A DNA stretch of 64,000 nucleotides. Origin: Halopiger xanaduensis SH-6. Lineage in GTDB: Archaea > Halobacteriota > Halobacteria > Halobacteriales > Natrialbaceae. Where the stretch lies: positions 62,001-126,000 of the forward strand of contig NC_015667.1 of the NCBI RefSeq assembly GCF_000217715.1. Reading direction: 5' to 3'. Under the pieces are notes generated by a model that saw only the letters and a list, made by a program, of their open reading frames with translations, searched no databases and was not told the origin of the DNA. The translations under genes and the position numbers were made by a program. Positions 1-8,114 of this stretch are shown here, in pieces (position 1 is the first letter of the stretch; every line of letters begins with the position of its first letter).

Positions 1-1347
1 GACGAGTAGTCCGACGATGAGCAGCAGCGTCGCGGCCACGCTCCCCCCGGCCAGCCACTTGTTCTCCATCGCCTTTTCGTGAAGCGGCATCTCGGTGTAC
101 TCCTCGCGGAACGCTTCGAGATTCTCCTCGTCGTAGAAGTACTTCGTCTTCAGTGCGAACCGTTCCGTCACCGCACAGCCCGTACAGACCGGCTCGCCTT
201 CCAGCCGCTCCGTTTTCGTGTGGCTGGTGCAAGCGATGGCCCCGCAGTTCGGACAGTAGGTGTACGTCTCATCGACGCCGCTCGTGTCACAGTGGACACA
301 CCGATGGATGCCGTCCTCGCCGGTCACTCGTGACGGGCCTGCCGCGTAGTACTCGTAGGGGTAGGTGTACTCCTGGAGTTCGGTCGTCTGGCGAACCTCG
401 GGGAGGTATACTGGTTCGATCGACTGCACGGAGATGTCCGAGCGGGTCGGTTCGCAGGTTTTGTTGTAGGTGACGTTGTTGTCGCCGGTGTAGGTCACCG
501 TCGTCATGTGGTGCTGCTGGAGTCGCTCGACTGCCCACTCCTTGTACTCCGTCTGAGTCTGCCCGAACCTGCGCTCCTCGACGTCGTCGAACACCTCTCC
601 GAACTGCTCGGTATCGAGGTCAACCGTCGCGTGAAGGTTCTCGGTGACCAGCGTTGCGACGTCCTCGTCCGCGACTTGTGGCTGCCCGCGTTCGGCGTGG
701 GCGACGAATCGCGATCGGTCGTTGATCCGGTGGATGACGCCCACCGACGTTTCGAAGACGGCGTTCGTGTCCGCGGTGACCGCGACCACTGGGCGGAACG
801 TCACCGCCGAATGCGGTTCTGGGAGGTCGGCGCCCTCGATGTTCTCGATATCGCGGAACGCCTCCGTGACTGGCGCGTCAACGTCGGCGGCCGGGTCGTA
901 CGGGCGTAGGGTCTCGTCACAGAGAATCTCGATGCGACCGTTGTAGAGGTCGAGGCCGATCTCGTCGGCAATCTCTCGGATGTCATCGCCGTCGAGCAGT
1001 TCAATTGGATGGGGGTCGTCGTTCTGCTGGAGGCGGTCGGCGTACTCCTGGGCAGGGTTCGTGAACCGGCCGGTCGTGACGACCATTCCGCGTTTGGGGC
1101 CGTCGAAGTCGAACGTCGCGATCGCCGAGTGGAGCTTCTGGACGACCGGCCGCCCGACCGTCCCCGTGTGCTTGCACTCGACGATGATCGCGCGCCGCCT
1201 GCCGTCGACGACCTCCTCCATGATGACGTCGCGACCCTCGTCAGCCGTTCGGTCGGCCTGGCGGACGTTCTCGTAGCCGAGGTTCCGGAACACGTCCTCC
1301 ATCACGTCCTCGAACTCGAACCCCGAGAGATCGTCCAGTACAGCCAT
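1..1347 (-). CDS. Mrr-type restriction endonuclease-like protein with zinc ribbon and C-terminal membrane segment (3' end cut by window)
   Basis: The minus-strand frame is open from ATG at 1345-1347 to the window edge (449 codons seen). The N-terminal ~110 residues resemble the Mrr_cat PD-(D/E)XK domain: an early acidic helix (FEFEDVMEDVF), Asp40 in EGRD, then ECK at 57-59 and a Gln-containing helix (VVQKLH). The middle ~200 residues I do not recognise. From about residue 345 there are paired cysteines (CVHC, CPNC, then CTGC), a zinc-ribbon pattern. The last visible residues (about 430-449) are hydrophobic, so the protein may be membrane-anchored. It probably cleaves DNA, possibly modified or foreign. 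The role is inferred from the fold; no methyltransferase partner is visible. The neighbouring HNH gene is divergent. Confidence 0.75.
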   Translation of the reverse strand, partial: MAVLDDLSGFEFEDVMEDVFRNLGYENVRQADRTADEGRDVIMEEVVDGRRRAIIVECKHTGTVGRPVVQKLHSAIATFDFDGPKRGMVVTTGRFTNPAQEYADRLQQNDDPHPIELLDGDDIREIADEIGLDLYNGRIEILCDETLRPYDPAADVDAPVTEAFRDIENIEGADLPEPHSAVTFRPVVAVTADTNAVFETSVGVIHRINDRSRFVAHAERGQPQVADEDVATLVTENLHATVDLDTEQFGEVFDDVEERRFGQTQTEYKEWAVERLQQHHMTTVTYTGDNNVTYNKTCEPTRSDISVQSIEPVYLPEVRQTTELQEYTYPYEYYAAGPSRVTGEDGIHRCVHCDTSGVDETYTYCPNCGAIACTSHTKTERLEGEPVCTGCAVTERFALKTKYFYDEENLEAFREEYTEMPLHEKAMENKWLAGGSVAATLLLIVGLLV

Positions 1348-1463
1348 CCTCAATTATGTGGACAGTACGTTGCAACTGCCAAATACGTTGCCGAACGCTA
1401 CGCTGTCCTGTTTGTTGAACCCCCGAGTGGGGTGCGGGGGAATTCACTCCCCGTCACCGAATT

Positions 1464-1949
1464 ATGACAAATTCAGAGTACCCCTGGCGAGACGAATCGC
1501 TCCTCTACGAACTCTACTGGGAACAGGAGTTGAGCACGGTCGAGATCGCAGACAAACTGGGATGTACACAACAGACGGTCTCGAAGTGGATGCAGCGATT
1601 CGACATCCCACGTCGAGACGCACGAGCAGCGGCCTCGAACCAGCGACGGCATCCCGCCGTGTTCACCGACCGTGGCTACATCATCTGTGCTTCGAACTAT
1701 CGCGGGACAACAGACTCCGTCGGTATCCATCGGCTTGTAATGGTCGCAGAGCGCGGGTTCGACGCCGTCGCGGACAAGCACGTTCATCATAAAAATGGCG
1801 TCCGCTTTGACAACAGACCGGAGAATCTCGAACTCCTCAGTCGCTCCGAACACGCCGAACGACACGGCTTCGGTTCCAAGATTAAACCAATCGACCACAA
1901 GTGGGACGTGTCCGATCGCGAGCGAGACGAACGGGGGCGATTCAAATGA
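1464..1949 (+). CDS. HTH-HNH endonuclease (homing-endonuclease-like)
   Basis: This is a 161-residue protein. Residues 22-45 (LSTVEIADKLGCTQQTVSKW) form a helix-turn-helix of the resolvase/sigma type. Residues 88-133 carry an HNH nuclease: His90, HVHHKNG at 107-112, then RPENLELLSRSEHAERH. Standalone HNH proteins of this size in archaea and phages are usually free-standing homing-type or mobile endonucleases, with the HTH giving site preference. The start is the ATG at 1464, about 117 bp from the divergent Mrr-like gene. No intron or intein is visible nearby, so its target is unknown. Family assignment is firm; biological role is not. Confidence 0.8.
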   Translation: MTNSEYPWRDESLLYELYWEQELSTVEIADKLGCTQQTVSKWMQRFDIPRRDARAAASNQRRHPAVFTDRGYIICASNYRGTTDSVGIHRLVMVAERGFDAVADKHVHHKNGVRFDNRPENLELLSRSEHAERHGFGSKIKPIDHKWDVSDRERDERGRFK

Positions 1950-2087
1950 CGACTGCATAGTCGTTGATGCTTAGAAGGCGGTATCTGCCGGCACCGAACA
2001 ATACGGTATCATCCCCCTGATGGTCATACGCGCCACCCACTGATTTCGAAACCACAATCCACAAGCATGGGTAAAGCTAATTTGTGA

Positions 2088-2103
2088 ATTAGACAGGTCT
2101 AAT
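2088..2103. promoter_or_regulatory. Palindromic operator, probable DtxR/MntR/SirR box
   Basis: ATTAGAC-AG-GTCTAAT is a perfect inverted repeat (7-bp arms, 2-bp centre) ending 20 bp before the ATG of the metal-binding lipoprotein gene. Its core TTAG...CTAA has the layout of IdeR/DtxR/SirR boxes. The last gene of the operon encodes a DtxR-family repressor, so metal-dependent autoregulation is the natural reading (inference). Confidence 0.7.
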
Positions 2104-2123
2104 CTACAGTTTCGACACTAATC

Positions 2124-3206
2124 ATGCCACAGAATATGTTCAGCGAACGAAGATTGACGCGACGCGACGCACTACGTGTTGGCGGTGCTGCAGCGCTAAC
2201 AGGATTGGCTGGATGCACAGCGCTACCTAACGCACCGGGAAGGGCCGGGAGTAACAGTAGCGGCGAAAGCGACGAGCCAGTTGCAGTGGCATCGTTCTTC
2301 AGCTTCTTCGACTTTGGCCGACAGATCGCTGATGGCACGCCGCTAACGGTCGAGAACCTCGTCCCGACGGGCCTGCACGGCCACGGCTGGGAGCCCAACG
2401 CCAGCATTACTCAGCGCATCATCGAGGCAGACGCGTTCATCCACGTCGGTGAGGACTTCCAGCCCTGGGCCGACCGGGCAATCAAGACGATCAAATCGGA
2501 CGACATCGACACAGCGCTCATCAACGCCCGGAAGGGCATCGACCTGGTGGACCTCGCCGCCTCGCTCGATCGCGACGAGGAGGGCGTCGGCGCTCAGCGC
2601 GGGAAGGACCCACATTTCTGGCTGGATCCCCGGCGCGCAAAGGAGTCCGTCGATAACATTACCGACGGGTTCGCCGAGGTCCTCCCTGAGCATGCCGACG
2701 TGTTCCGCGAGAACGCCCAGACGTACAAGTCCGAGGTACTCGACCGCATCGACGCAGATTACGAGGCTATCTTCGACCGGGCCGAGCGCGACATCGTCCA
2801 GCTCGCCGCACACAACGCCTTCCAGTACATTGGCGTCCGGTACGGCGTTCAAATGCGACCGCTGGTGACGAGTCTCGCGGCGAGCGGCGACGTCAAACCC
2901 GCGGACATCCGCGAAGCGGAAGCGGTCATCCGCGAGAACAACATCGAGTACATCGCCAACGGCGTTTTCGAGTCCCAGCGCCCCGCCCAGCAGCTCGTCC
3001 GCGAGACCGATGTGGAGGCGTACTTCCCCGTGACGCCGTACGCTGGCGTCCGCGAGGATTGGGTCGAGGAGAACTGGGGCTACGAGGAGATCGCCTACAA
3101 CATCAACATGCCTACGTTCGACATCGTCCTCGGCAACAAAACGCCCGATGACGCGGCGCCGGGGGACGGCTGGGTTGAACAGTGGCAGAACTTTGAGCCG
3201 ATATGA
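2124..3206 (+). CDS. Metal ABC transporter substrate-binding lipoprotein (ZnuA/TroA/MntC-like)
   Basis: 360 residues, cluster A-I metal-binding protein. It begins with a Tat signal (twin Arg at 13-14) and a lipobox LAGC with Cys31, so it should be exported folded and lipid-anchored outside the membrane. Likely metal ligands are His85/His87 (LHGHGW), His164 in DPHFWLDP, His230 (AAHNAF) and an acidic residue near 283. The long His-rich loop of classical ZnuA is absent, so Mn, Fe or Zn all remain possible. It starts 20 bp after a palindromic operator, and its stop overlaps the ATPase start by 4 bp. It would deliver metal to the permease of this operon. Confidence 0.88.
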   Translation: MPQNMFSERRLTRRDALRVGGAAALTGLAGCTALPNAPGRAGSNSSGESDEPVAVASFFSFFDFGRQIADGTPLTVENLVPTGLHGHGWEPNASITQRIIEADAFIHVGEDFQPWADRAIKTIKSDDIDTALINARKGIDLVDLAASLDRDEEGVGAQRGKDPHFWLDPRRAKESVDNITDGFAEVLPEHADVFRENAQTYKSEVLDRIDADYEAIFDRAERDIVQLAAHNAFQYIGVRYGVQMRPLVTSLAASGDVKPADIREAEAVIRENNIEYIANGVFESQRPAQQLVRETDVEAYFPVTPYAGVREDWVEENWGYEEIAYNINMPTFDIVLGNKTPDDAAPGDGWVEQWQNFEPI

Positions 3207-4027
3207 GCACGCAAGACACCGATCCCACGACTGCGGCCGGCACGAACGAGCAAGCGGCCACCGAGACCAACCCCGATGCTACAGCTAGCGATCCTGTCAT
3301 TGACCTCGCGGGCGTGACCTTCGGCTACACGGCGACGCCCGTGGTCGAGGACGTCTCGCTGGCAATCGACCCGGGTGAGTACGTTGCCCTCGTTGGACCT
3401 AACGGCTCAGGAAAGTCGACGCTGATGCAGCTGATACTGGGCCTGCTTGAGCCCGACACGGGGACGGCCCGCCTGTTCGGCGAGCGCGCCGATCGCTTCG
3501 ACGACGGGGAACGAATCGGCTATGTCGCCCAGCAGGCGAGCGCCGCCAAAGAGATGCCCATCACCGTTCGCGAGGTGGTGAAGATGGGGCGGTTTCCGCA
3601 CGTCGGGTTCGGTCGGCTGTCGAGCGAAGACTGGGCCATCGTCGATGACGCGCTCGAAACCGTCGGCATGAGTTCGTTCGCCGACCGGCGCGTCACGCAG
3701 CTCTCCGGCGGCCAACGCCAACGCGCGTTCATCGCGCGGGCGCTGGCGAGCGAGGCCGATCTGCTCGTGCTGGACGAGCCGACGGTCGGCGTCGACGCCG
3801 AGTCAGTCGACGCCTTCTACGACCTGTTGGCGGCGCTCAACGATAGGGACATCACTGTCATGCTCATCGAGCACGACCTCGGGGCTGTCGCCGAACACGC
3901 CGAACGAGTCGTCTGTCTGAACCGCGAGGTCTATTTCGACGGGCCGACCGACGAGTTCGTGGAAAGCGACGCGCTGGCCCGGGCGTTCGGGACGGAGGCG
4001 CGGTTCCTCGCGGGGGTGGACGAATGA
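3203..4027 (+). CDS. Metal ABC transporter ATP-binding protein (ZnuC/MntB-like)
   Basis: 274 residues. After a ~30-residue Thr/Ala-rich leader it shows Walker A (GPNGSGKST), Q-loop (YVAQQ), signature (LSGGQRQR), Walker B (LLVLDEPT) and H-loop His (LIEHD). This is the cytoplasmic motor of the metal importer. Its ATG overlaps the lipoprotein stop by 4 bp and its own stop overlaps the permease start by 4 bp, so translation is coupled. Specificity comes from the partner lipoprotein and regulator rather than from this subunit. Confidence 0.92.
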   Translation: MSTQDTDPTTAAGTNEQAATETNPDATASDPVIDLAGVTFGYTATPVVEDVSLAIDPGEYVALVGPNGSGKSTLMQLILGLLEPDTGTARLFGERADRFDDGERIGYVAQQASAAKEMPITVREVVKMGRFPHVGFGRLSSEDWAIVDDALETVGMSSFADRRVTQLSGGQRQRAFIARALASEADLLVLDEPTVGVDAESVDAFYDLLAALNDRDITVMLIEHDLGAVAEHAERVVCLNREVYFDGPTDEFVESDALARAFGTEARFLAGVDE

Positions 4028-5100
4028 GCACCGAGGTTGCGACTACACTCGTGACGAATGTTGGAGATCCGTCCCTGCTGCTCCCGATGCAGGGCGTACT
4101 TGGCACGGTCGGCAACGTGGTCTTCGGCGTCCTCCTGTGGTTTCTGGAGCAGTGGTACTGGCTGATGGACTGGGCGTACTACGTCACGGGTCTGGAGATG
4201 CTAAACCCGCGCTACCGGTTCATGCATCGGGCGATACTCGTCGGGCTCTGCGTCGGCGTAATGGCACCGCTCATTGGGACGTTCCTCGTCCATCGACAGC
4301 TCGCGCTTATCGGCGACGCTCTGGCCCACACCGCCTTCGCCGGAGTGGCGATCGGCCTGTTCCTGAACGCCGTCATCGACCTCGGGGTGTCTCCGTACCT
4401 CACCGCCGTCGTCGTGGCGATGATCGCCGCGCTGTTCATCGAACTCATCTCCGAGGTCACGGACGCCTACAACGACGTCTCGATGGCCATCGTCCTGTCG
4501 ACGGGGTTCGCGCTGGGGACGACGCTCATCAGTCTCAACGCGGGCGGGCTCGCCGTCGGCGTCAACCAGTTCCTCTTCGGGAACCTTTCGACCGTGTCCC
4601 CCCAGAGCGCGGCCATCCTTCTAGTGCTGTTCGTCGTCATCGTCGGCACGGTGGCGGTGACGCGCAACCAGCTCCTGTACGTGACCTTCGACGAGACCGC
4701 GGCCGAGGTATCGGGAATCCCCGTCAACTGGTACAACCGGGTGATGGTGATGCTGACGGCGATGGTCGTCGTCGGCGCCATGCAGATTATGGGCGTCATC
4801 CTCGTCGCCGCGATGCTCGTGGTGCCGGTCGCGGGCGCGACCCAGGTGTCCCGGAGTTTCTCCGAATCGCTCGTGGTCTCAGTCGTCCTCGCGGAACTCG
4901 CGGTGTTGCTCGGCATCGCCATCGCCTACTACGCCGGCGTCACAGCCGGCGGCATCATCGTCTTGGTCGCCGTGGGCATCTACATCTGCGCCGTCGCGCT
5001 CGGTAAGGTTCAATCTGCCCGTGGAGAACAGGCCACACCCGACATGGGTAGCATCGAGGCCGACAGCGCCGATGTCGGTGCGGGAACGGAGGGTGACTGA
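4024..5100 (+). CDS. Metal ABC transporter permease (ABC-3 family, ZnuB/MntC type)
   Basis: 358 residues, strongly hydrophobic with about eight or nine membrane spans, matching the ABC-3 permease family (the HRQLALIGDALAHTAFAGVAI region is typical of Zn/Mn/Fe permeases). It has a longer-than-usual N-terminal extension of about 60 residues with two extra hydrophobic stretches, and an acidic C-terminal tail. It would form the homodimeric channel for divalent metal. It overlaps the ATPase gene by 4 bp and abuts the regulator gene (stop and start share one base). Confidence 0.9.
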   Translation: MSTEVATTLVTNVGDPSLLLPMQGVLGTVGNVVFGVLLWFLEQWYWLMDWAYYVTGLEMLNPRYRFMHRAILVGLCVGVMAPLIGTFLVHRQLALIGDALAHTAFAGVAIGLFLNAVIDLGVSPYLTAVVVAMIAALFIELISEVTDAYNDVSMAIVLSTGFALGTTLISLNAGGLAVGVNQFLFGNLSTVSPQSAAILLVLFVVIVGTVAVTRNQLLYVTFDETAAEVSGIPVNWYNRVMVMLTAMVVVGAMQIMGVILVAAMLVVPVAGATQVSRSFSESLVVSVVLAELAVLLGIAIAYYAGVTAGGIIVLVAVGIYICAVALGKVQSARGEQATPDMGSIEADSADVGAGTEGD

Positions 5101-5864
5101 TGGTTGCAGCCAATAATGACGACTCGCCGAGCGGCGGTCGTACCCGAAGTGGCAATGGAGGTCAGTCGGACGTATCGACAGGAATGCTGAGCGCGGTCAT
5201 GGAAGACTACATCAAGGCGATATACACCATCGAAAGCGACAGCGGCGAGCGAGTGTCAACCTCAACTCTCGCTGACGAGCTTGATGTAACCGCACCGACC
5301 GTCTCCTCCACATTGAAAAAGCTCGAAGAACGTGGCCTAGTCGACCGCGAGGAGTACAAGGGTGTGACGCTCACAGAGGAGGGAGAACTCGTCGCTCTCG
5401 AGATCCTACGGCACCACCGCCTTCTCGAGGCGTTTTTGACCGACCAACTCGACTACGATTGGGCCGATGTCCACGACGAGGCCGATAGACTTGAGCACCA
5501 CGTCTCGGAGGAGCTGACCGACCGCATCGCCGAATCGCTGGGCAACCCCCCAGTCGATCCGCACGGTGACCCAATCCCCGACGCCGACCTGTCCTTTCCC
5601 GAGGAGAGCGAAACCATCCGGCTCGCCGACGCCGACAAGGGCGAGTGCGTGACCGTCCGGCGGATTCGCCACCAGGGTAACGCGGAACTGCGTTATCTCG
5701 CCGATGCCGGCGTGCGCCCGGGGATGGAACTCACGGTAGTCGATGTAGCGCCGTTCGGGATGGTAACCGTCGAGACGGCAACGGGCACGCAGAGCCTTCC
5801 AGAGGATATCGTACAGCTTATCGAGGTCGTCCCGCTGGCCGTCGCGGACGGTGTCGAGTCATAG
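5100..5864 (+). CDS. DtxR-family metal-dependent repressor with FeoA domain (MntR/SirR-like)
   Basis: 254 residues. A ~30-residue Gly/Ser-rich leader is followed by a winged-helix DNA-binding domain (STSTLADELDVTAPTVSSTL at about 57-76), a metal-binding/dimerisation domain with the family's His/Glu/Cys-rich helices (EILRHHRLLEAFL, ADRLEHHVSEEL), and a C-terminal SH3-like FeoA domain (from about 178). It should bind the 16-bp palindrome ahead of the operon when loaded with Mn or Fe and repress uptake. Being last in the operon makes it autoregulated. The stop is TAG, which shows that TAG is used as a terminator in this replicon. Confidence 0.88.
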   Translation: MVAANNDDSPSGGRTRSGNGGQSDVSTGMLSAVMEDYIKAIYTIESDSGERVSTSTLADELDVTAPTVSSTLKKLEERGLVDREEYKGVTLTEEGELVALEILRHHRLLEAFLTDQLDYDWADVHDEADRLEHHVSEELTDRIAESLGNPPVDPHGDPIPDADLSFPEESETIRLADADKGECVTVRRIRHQGNAELRYLADAGVRPGMELTVVDVAPFGMVTVETATGTQSLPEDIVQLIEVVPLAVADGVES

Positions 5865-5972
5865 GGAGGGTCACCCCTCCGAGAAGAGCTCTAAAGAATT
5901 CTCCTTCTGTAGCTGGAGCGTGACGGTCCCGCGGCGTGCTGGCACCTCACCGGCGAGGAGATCGACGCCGCG

Positions 5973-6284
5973 ATGGCGACCCTTACCGACGACGTCGTCG
6001 CGCTCCCCGACGGCGGACGGCCGTCGCCGACACTCCCCGAGAACTGGCGAACCGTCTCCCGCCCGGACCGACGGGTCTTCCAGCGCGCTGATCGCGACCA
6101 CTACATCGTGTTTGGGGATGGAACCGACGAGTGGCTGGTCGTGCTCTGCAGCCAGGGCGACCGTGCATATCCTGCCCCGCTGGCACATCGGACGGTTGCC
6201 GAAGAGGCTGACTTGGAACGGGTAATCCAGGAACTCGCCGAAGAGAGCAACGCCCTCATCGAACCCCCGAAGGGGGAGCACTGA
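5973..6284 (+). CDS. Hypothetical protein of the plasmid module
   Basis: 103 residues, not recognised. The frame is open back to a TAG at 5910-5912, and the 20 codons before the ATG (about 5913-5972) also look coding. The true product may therefore be longer, or the 5' end was lost when the module joined the metal operon. No membrane segment or signal is seen. The stop overlaps the ATG of the next small ORF (TGATG), suggesting coupled translation. Confidence reflects that it is a real gene; no function is proposed. Confidence 0.5.
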   Translation: MATLTDDVVALPDGGRPSPTLPENWRTVSRPDRRVFQRADRDHYIVFGDGTDEWLVVLCSQGDRAYPAPLAHRTVAEEADLERVIQELAEESNALIEPPKGEH

Positions 6285-6412
6285 TGGAGACACTTCGGCT
6301 GGCGCGAGCCACCCACCAGCTCCTCAAACGTGGTGTCGAGGCACTCGAGAAAATCGGGCGCGAACTGGAGCGATACAATGCCCGACAGGAGCGCACCGAC
6401 GGAGACAGCTGA
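6284..6412 (+). CDS. Small hypothetical protein, helical
   Basis: 42 codons, ATG at 6284-6286 overlapping the stop of the preceding gene, stop TGA at 6410-6412. The product is rich in Leu, Arg, Glu and Lys in a pattern suited to a single amphipathic helix (HQLLKRGVEALEKIG). Coupling to the gene before it and haloarchaeal codon choice favour a real small gene. It may be a partner of the 103-residue protein. Function unknown. Confidence 0.45.
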   Translation: METLRLARATHQLLKRGVEALEKIGRELERYNARQERTDGDS

Positions 6413-6456
6413 GGATGTGAGGACACGCTCCAGGTCGAATGGTAGTTTGTGAGACG

Positions 6457-6492
6457 TTGTTTTTGCGCCCGGGAGAGGGGCGCAGGGCGCGA
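6457..6492 (+). repeat. Module intergenic element, copy 1
   Basis: T-tract followed by a C-run and G-runs (GTTTTTG...CGCCC..GAGAGGGGCG), ending 4 bp before the ATG at 6497. It is the first of six copies; see the finding on this element. Confidence 0.65.
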
Positions 6493-6496
6493 GACG

Positions 6497-7702
6497 ATGC
6501 AGTCGCACGTCGACGAGGATTCCTCAAGTGAGGTGACTGAGATGAAAGATCCAGAGTCCAGAACCATCTTCGCTGGCGTCGATGGACGTACCGACACCGA
6601 ACTACCCGAGTGGTACCGAGAGCGACACGGGGATGCAGACCCCGTGACCTTCGCCGAGGCGGTTCGCGATCTTCCGCAGGCCGTCGAGACGACCGTGGCG
6701 TACCAGAATCCCTACACCGACGAGTGGGTCGAGACGGAGCGGTTCAACGCGCTCGTCGAGCCGAGTCGAGCTCGGGAGCAGGCCCGAAATGAGGATGCGG
6801 AGACGGACCCGTTGTTCCACGTTCCCACTGACAGCTACTCGATCATCAACCCGGTCGACGTCTACGGGCCGCTGGAGGAGGTCCTCCGCGAGGAGACCAT
6901 CGACGGGACGCCGTTGGGCGAGGTGATGTTCGGCGAGATTCGGCGCTACCGGGGCGGCGGCGAGGTCCACATGGACATCATGTTCGACGGCCTCGAGGTG
7001 CGCCTGCCCGGCCGGTCGGACCCGATCACGATGGGCGTCACGTCGGGCTACGACTTCTTCGGCGAGCACGCCGTCTACGTAGAGGGGTTCGCCCAAGACG
7101 GCTACTGCTCGAATACGATGCGCTCGCTCACCGACAAGGAGGTCATCAAACACGTCGGCGACGTCCGTAACTTCCGGACCTGGTGGGAGGAACTCCTCGC
7201 ACAGGTCGAACTCGTCGCCGACGACCTCTTCGAGTTCATCCGGGACGCTCAGGACATCGACCTCAACTTTTCGGAGCTCCCGTTCACCGTCACGGAGTTC
7301 TACACCATGCTGGGGTTCCCGGACTACCTGGCCGAGCGTGCTGCCGGCGATGCAGAAGCCAATGCGGCGTCCCCCTTCGAGATCGACATGTGGACGCTGC
7401 ATTCCGGTGCGACGTACGCGCTCACCCACTTCTTCCAGGGGAAAGAGGGGGCGTCCCTCGATCAGTACGTCCGCATTGCCAACGATATCCTGTTCAACCC
7501 GGAAGGCACCATCGAGCGCGTCGAGCAGGCGTACGAGCAGCAGCTAGAGGCGGACGGCGACGACGGGTCACAGGCTTCGCTGGCCGGCGAACGAGCGCTG
7601 GCGAGCATCGAGCGCGTCAGCGATGACCTGCAGGAGAAAGTCGAGCAGTTCGAAGAGCGAGAGGACGTGCTGCGTGAGCGGTTCCAGGAGGCGATGGCCT
7701 GA
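6497..7702 (+). CDS. DUF932-like plasmid protein
   Basis: 401 residues from ATG 6497 (a further ATG lies at 6542). The length, domain build (GEVHMDIMFDGLEV, ITMGVTSGYDFFGEHAVYVEGFAQDGYCSNTMRS region split over 160-215) and plasmid setting resemble DUF932/phage-plasmid-like proteins common in haloarchaeal plasmids. I assign it from general appearance and context, not a specific catalytic motif. The C-terminal 50 residues are predicted coiled coil (SDDLQEKVEQFEEREDVL). In bacteria the family sits in mobile elements near recombination and antirestriction genes; its biochemical role is not established. Confidence 0.6.
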   Translation: MQSHVDEDSSSEVTEMKDPESRTIFAGVDGRTDTELPEWYRERHGDADPVTFAEAVRDLPQAVETTVAYQNPYTDEWVETERFNALVEPSRAREQARNEDAETDPLFHVPTDSYSIINPVDVYGPLEEVLREETIDGTPLGEVMFGEIRRYRGGGEVHMDIMFDGLEVRLPGRSDPITMGVTSGYDFFGEHAVYVEGFAQDGYCSNTMRSLTDKEVIKHVGDVRNFRTWWEELLAQVELVADDLFEFIRDAQDIDLNFSELPFTVTEFYTMLGFPDYLAERAAGDAEANAASPFEIDMWTLHSGATYALTHFFQGKEGASLDQYVRIANDILFNPEGTIERVEQAYEQQLEADGDDGSQASLAGERALASIERVSDDLQEKVEQFEEREDVLRERFQEAMA

Positions 7703-7730
7703 CGCCGCGTCGGTGATGTAGTCGTCTGTT

Positions 7731-7762
7731 TTGTTTTTCTCGCCCTGGAGGGGTGGAGGGCT
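7731..7762 (+). repeat. Module intergenic element, copy 2
   Basis: GTTTTTCTCGCCCTGGAGGGG followed by TGGAGGGC, ending 6 bp before ATG 7769. Same layout as copy 1: T5, C-run, GAGGGG, second G-run. Confidence 0.65.
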
Positions 7763-7768
7763 ACCGAG

Positions 7769-7990
7769 ATGGAACAGTCCACGGTTAGCGACGGGAGTGA
7801 CGACGAATTCCCACCTGAGAAGCGTCTTGAAGCATCGAATTACCGATTGATCAAGGCCGGTATCGCGACGATCCCGGATATGGAAACCCTCCAAGAGTGT
7901 GTTTCCTACGAGAACGCCCACCAGAATTGGGCGCAGATCCTGCGCCGGCTCAAGTGGAAGGCTGAAGAGCTACGTGAGGACGAAGAGTAA
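7769..7990 (+). CDS. Small hypothetical protein of the plasmid module
   Basis: 73 residues, acidic, with an aromatic/charged second half (HQNWAQILRRLKWKAEELR) that should be helical. The start is immediately behind module element copy 2, which supports it as a true gene. No domain is recognised. It is followed by the first 42-bp inverted repeat, 9 bp beyond its stop. Function unknown; a small DNA-binding or adaptor protein is only a guess. Confidence 0.5.
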   Translation: MEQSTVSDGSDDEFPPEKRLEASNYRLIKAGIATIPDMETLQECVSYENAHQNWAQILRRLKWKAEELREDEE

Positions 7991-7999
7991 GCTCTGTTC

Positions 8000-8042
8000 T
8001 TAACCAACACACTCCGCGTGAGTTCCCCCTATTGTTGGTTAA
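8000..8042. repeat. 42-bp inverted repeat, copy 1
   Basis: TTAACCAACA (8000-8009) and TGTTGGTTAA (8033-8042) are exact reverse complements around a 23-bp spacer. Four copies exist in the window with unrelated spacers. It lies between the 73-residue gene and the DUF6610-like gene, just before module element copy 3. Confidence 0.8.
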
Positions 8043-8055
8043 CAGGCTGTGCCTC

Positions 8056-8087
8056 GGTTTTTCGGGCCCCTGAAAGGGTGCGGGGCA
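8056..8087 (+). repeat. Module intergenic element, copy 3
   Basis: GTTTTTCGGGCCCCTGAAAGGG followed by TGCGGGGC, about 28 bp before ATG 8115 and 14 bp after inverted repeat copy 1. The C-run and first G-run could pair. Confidence 0.6.
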
Positions 8088-8114
8088 GCCAGCAGCGGCC
8101 TCGCGAGCCCAATC

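Noticed and set aside
8049-8114. N-terminal extension of the DUF6610-like protein
   Set aside because: It translates module element copy 3; the ATG at 8115 gives the natural start.
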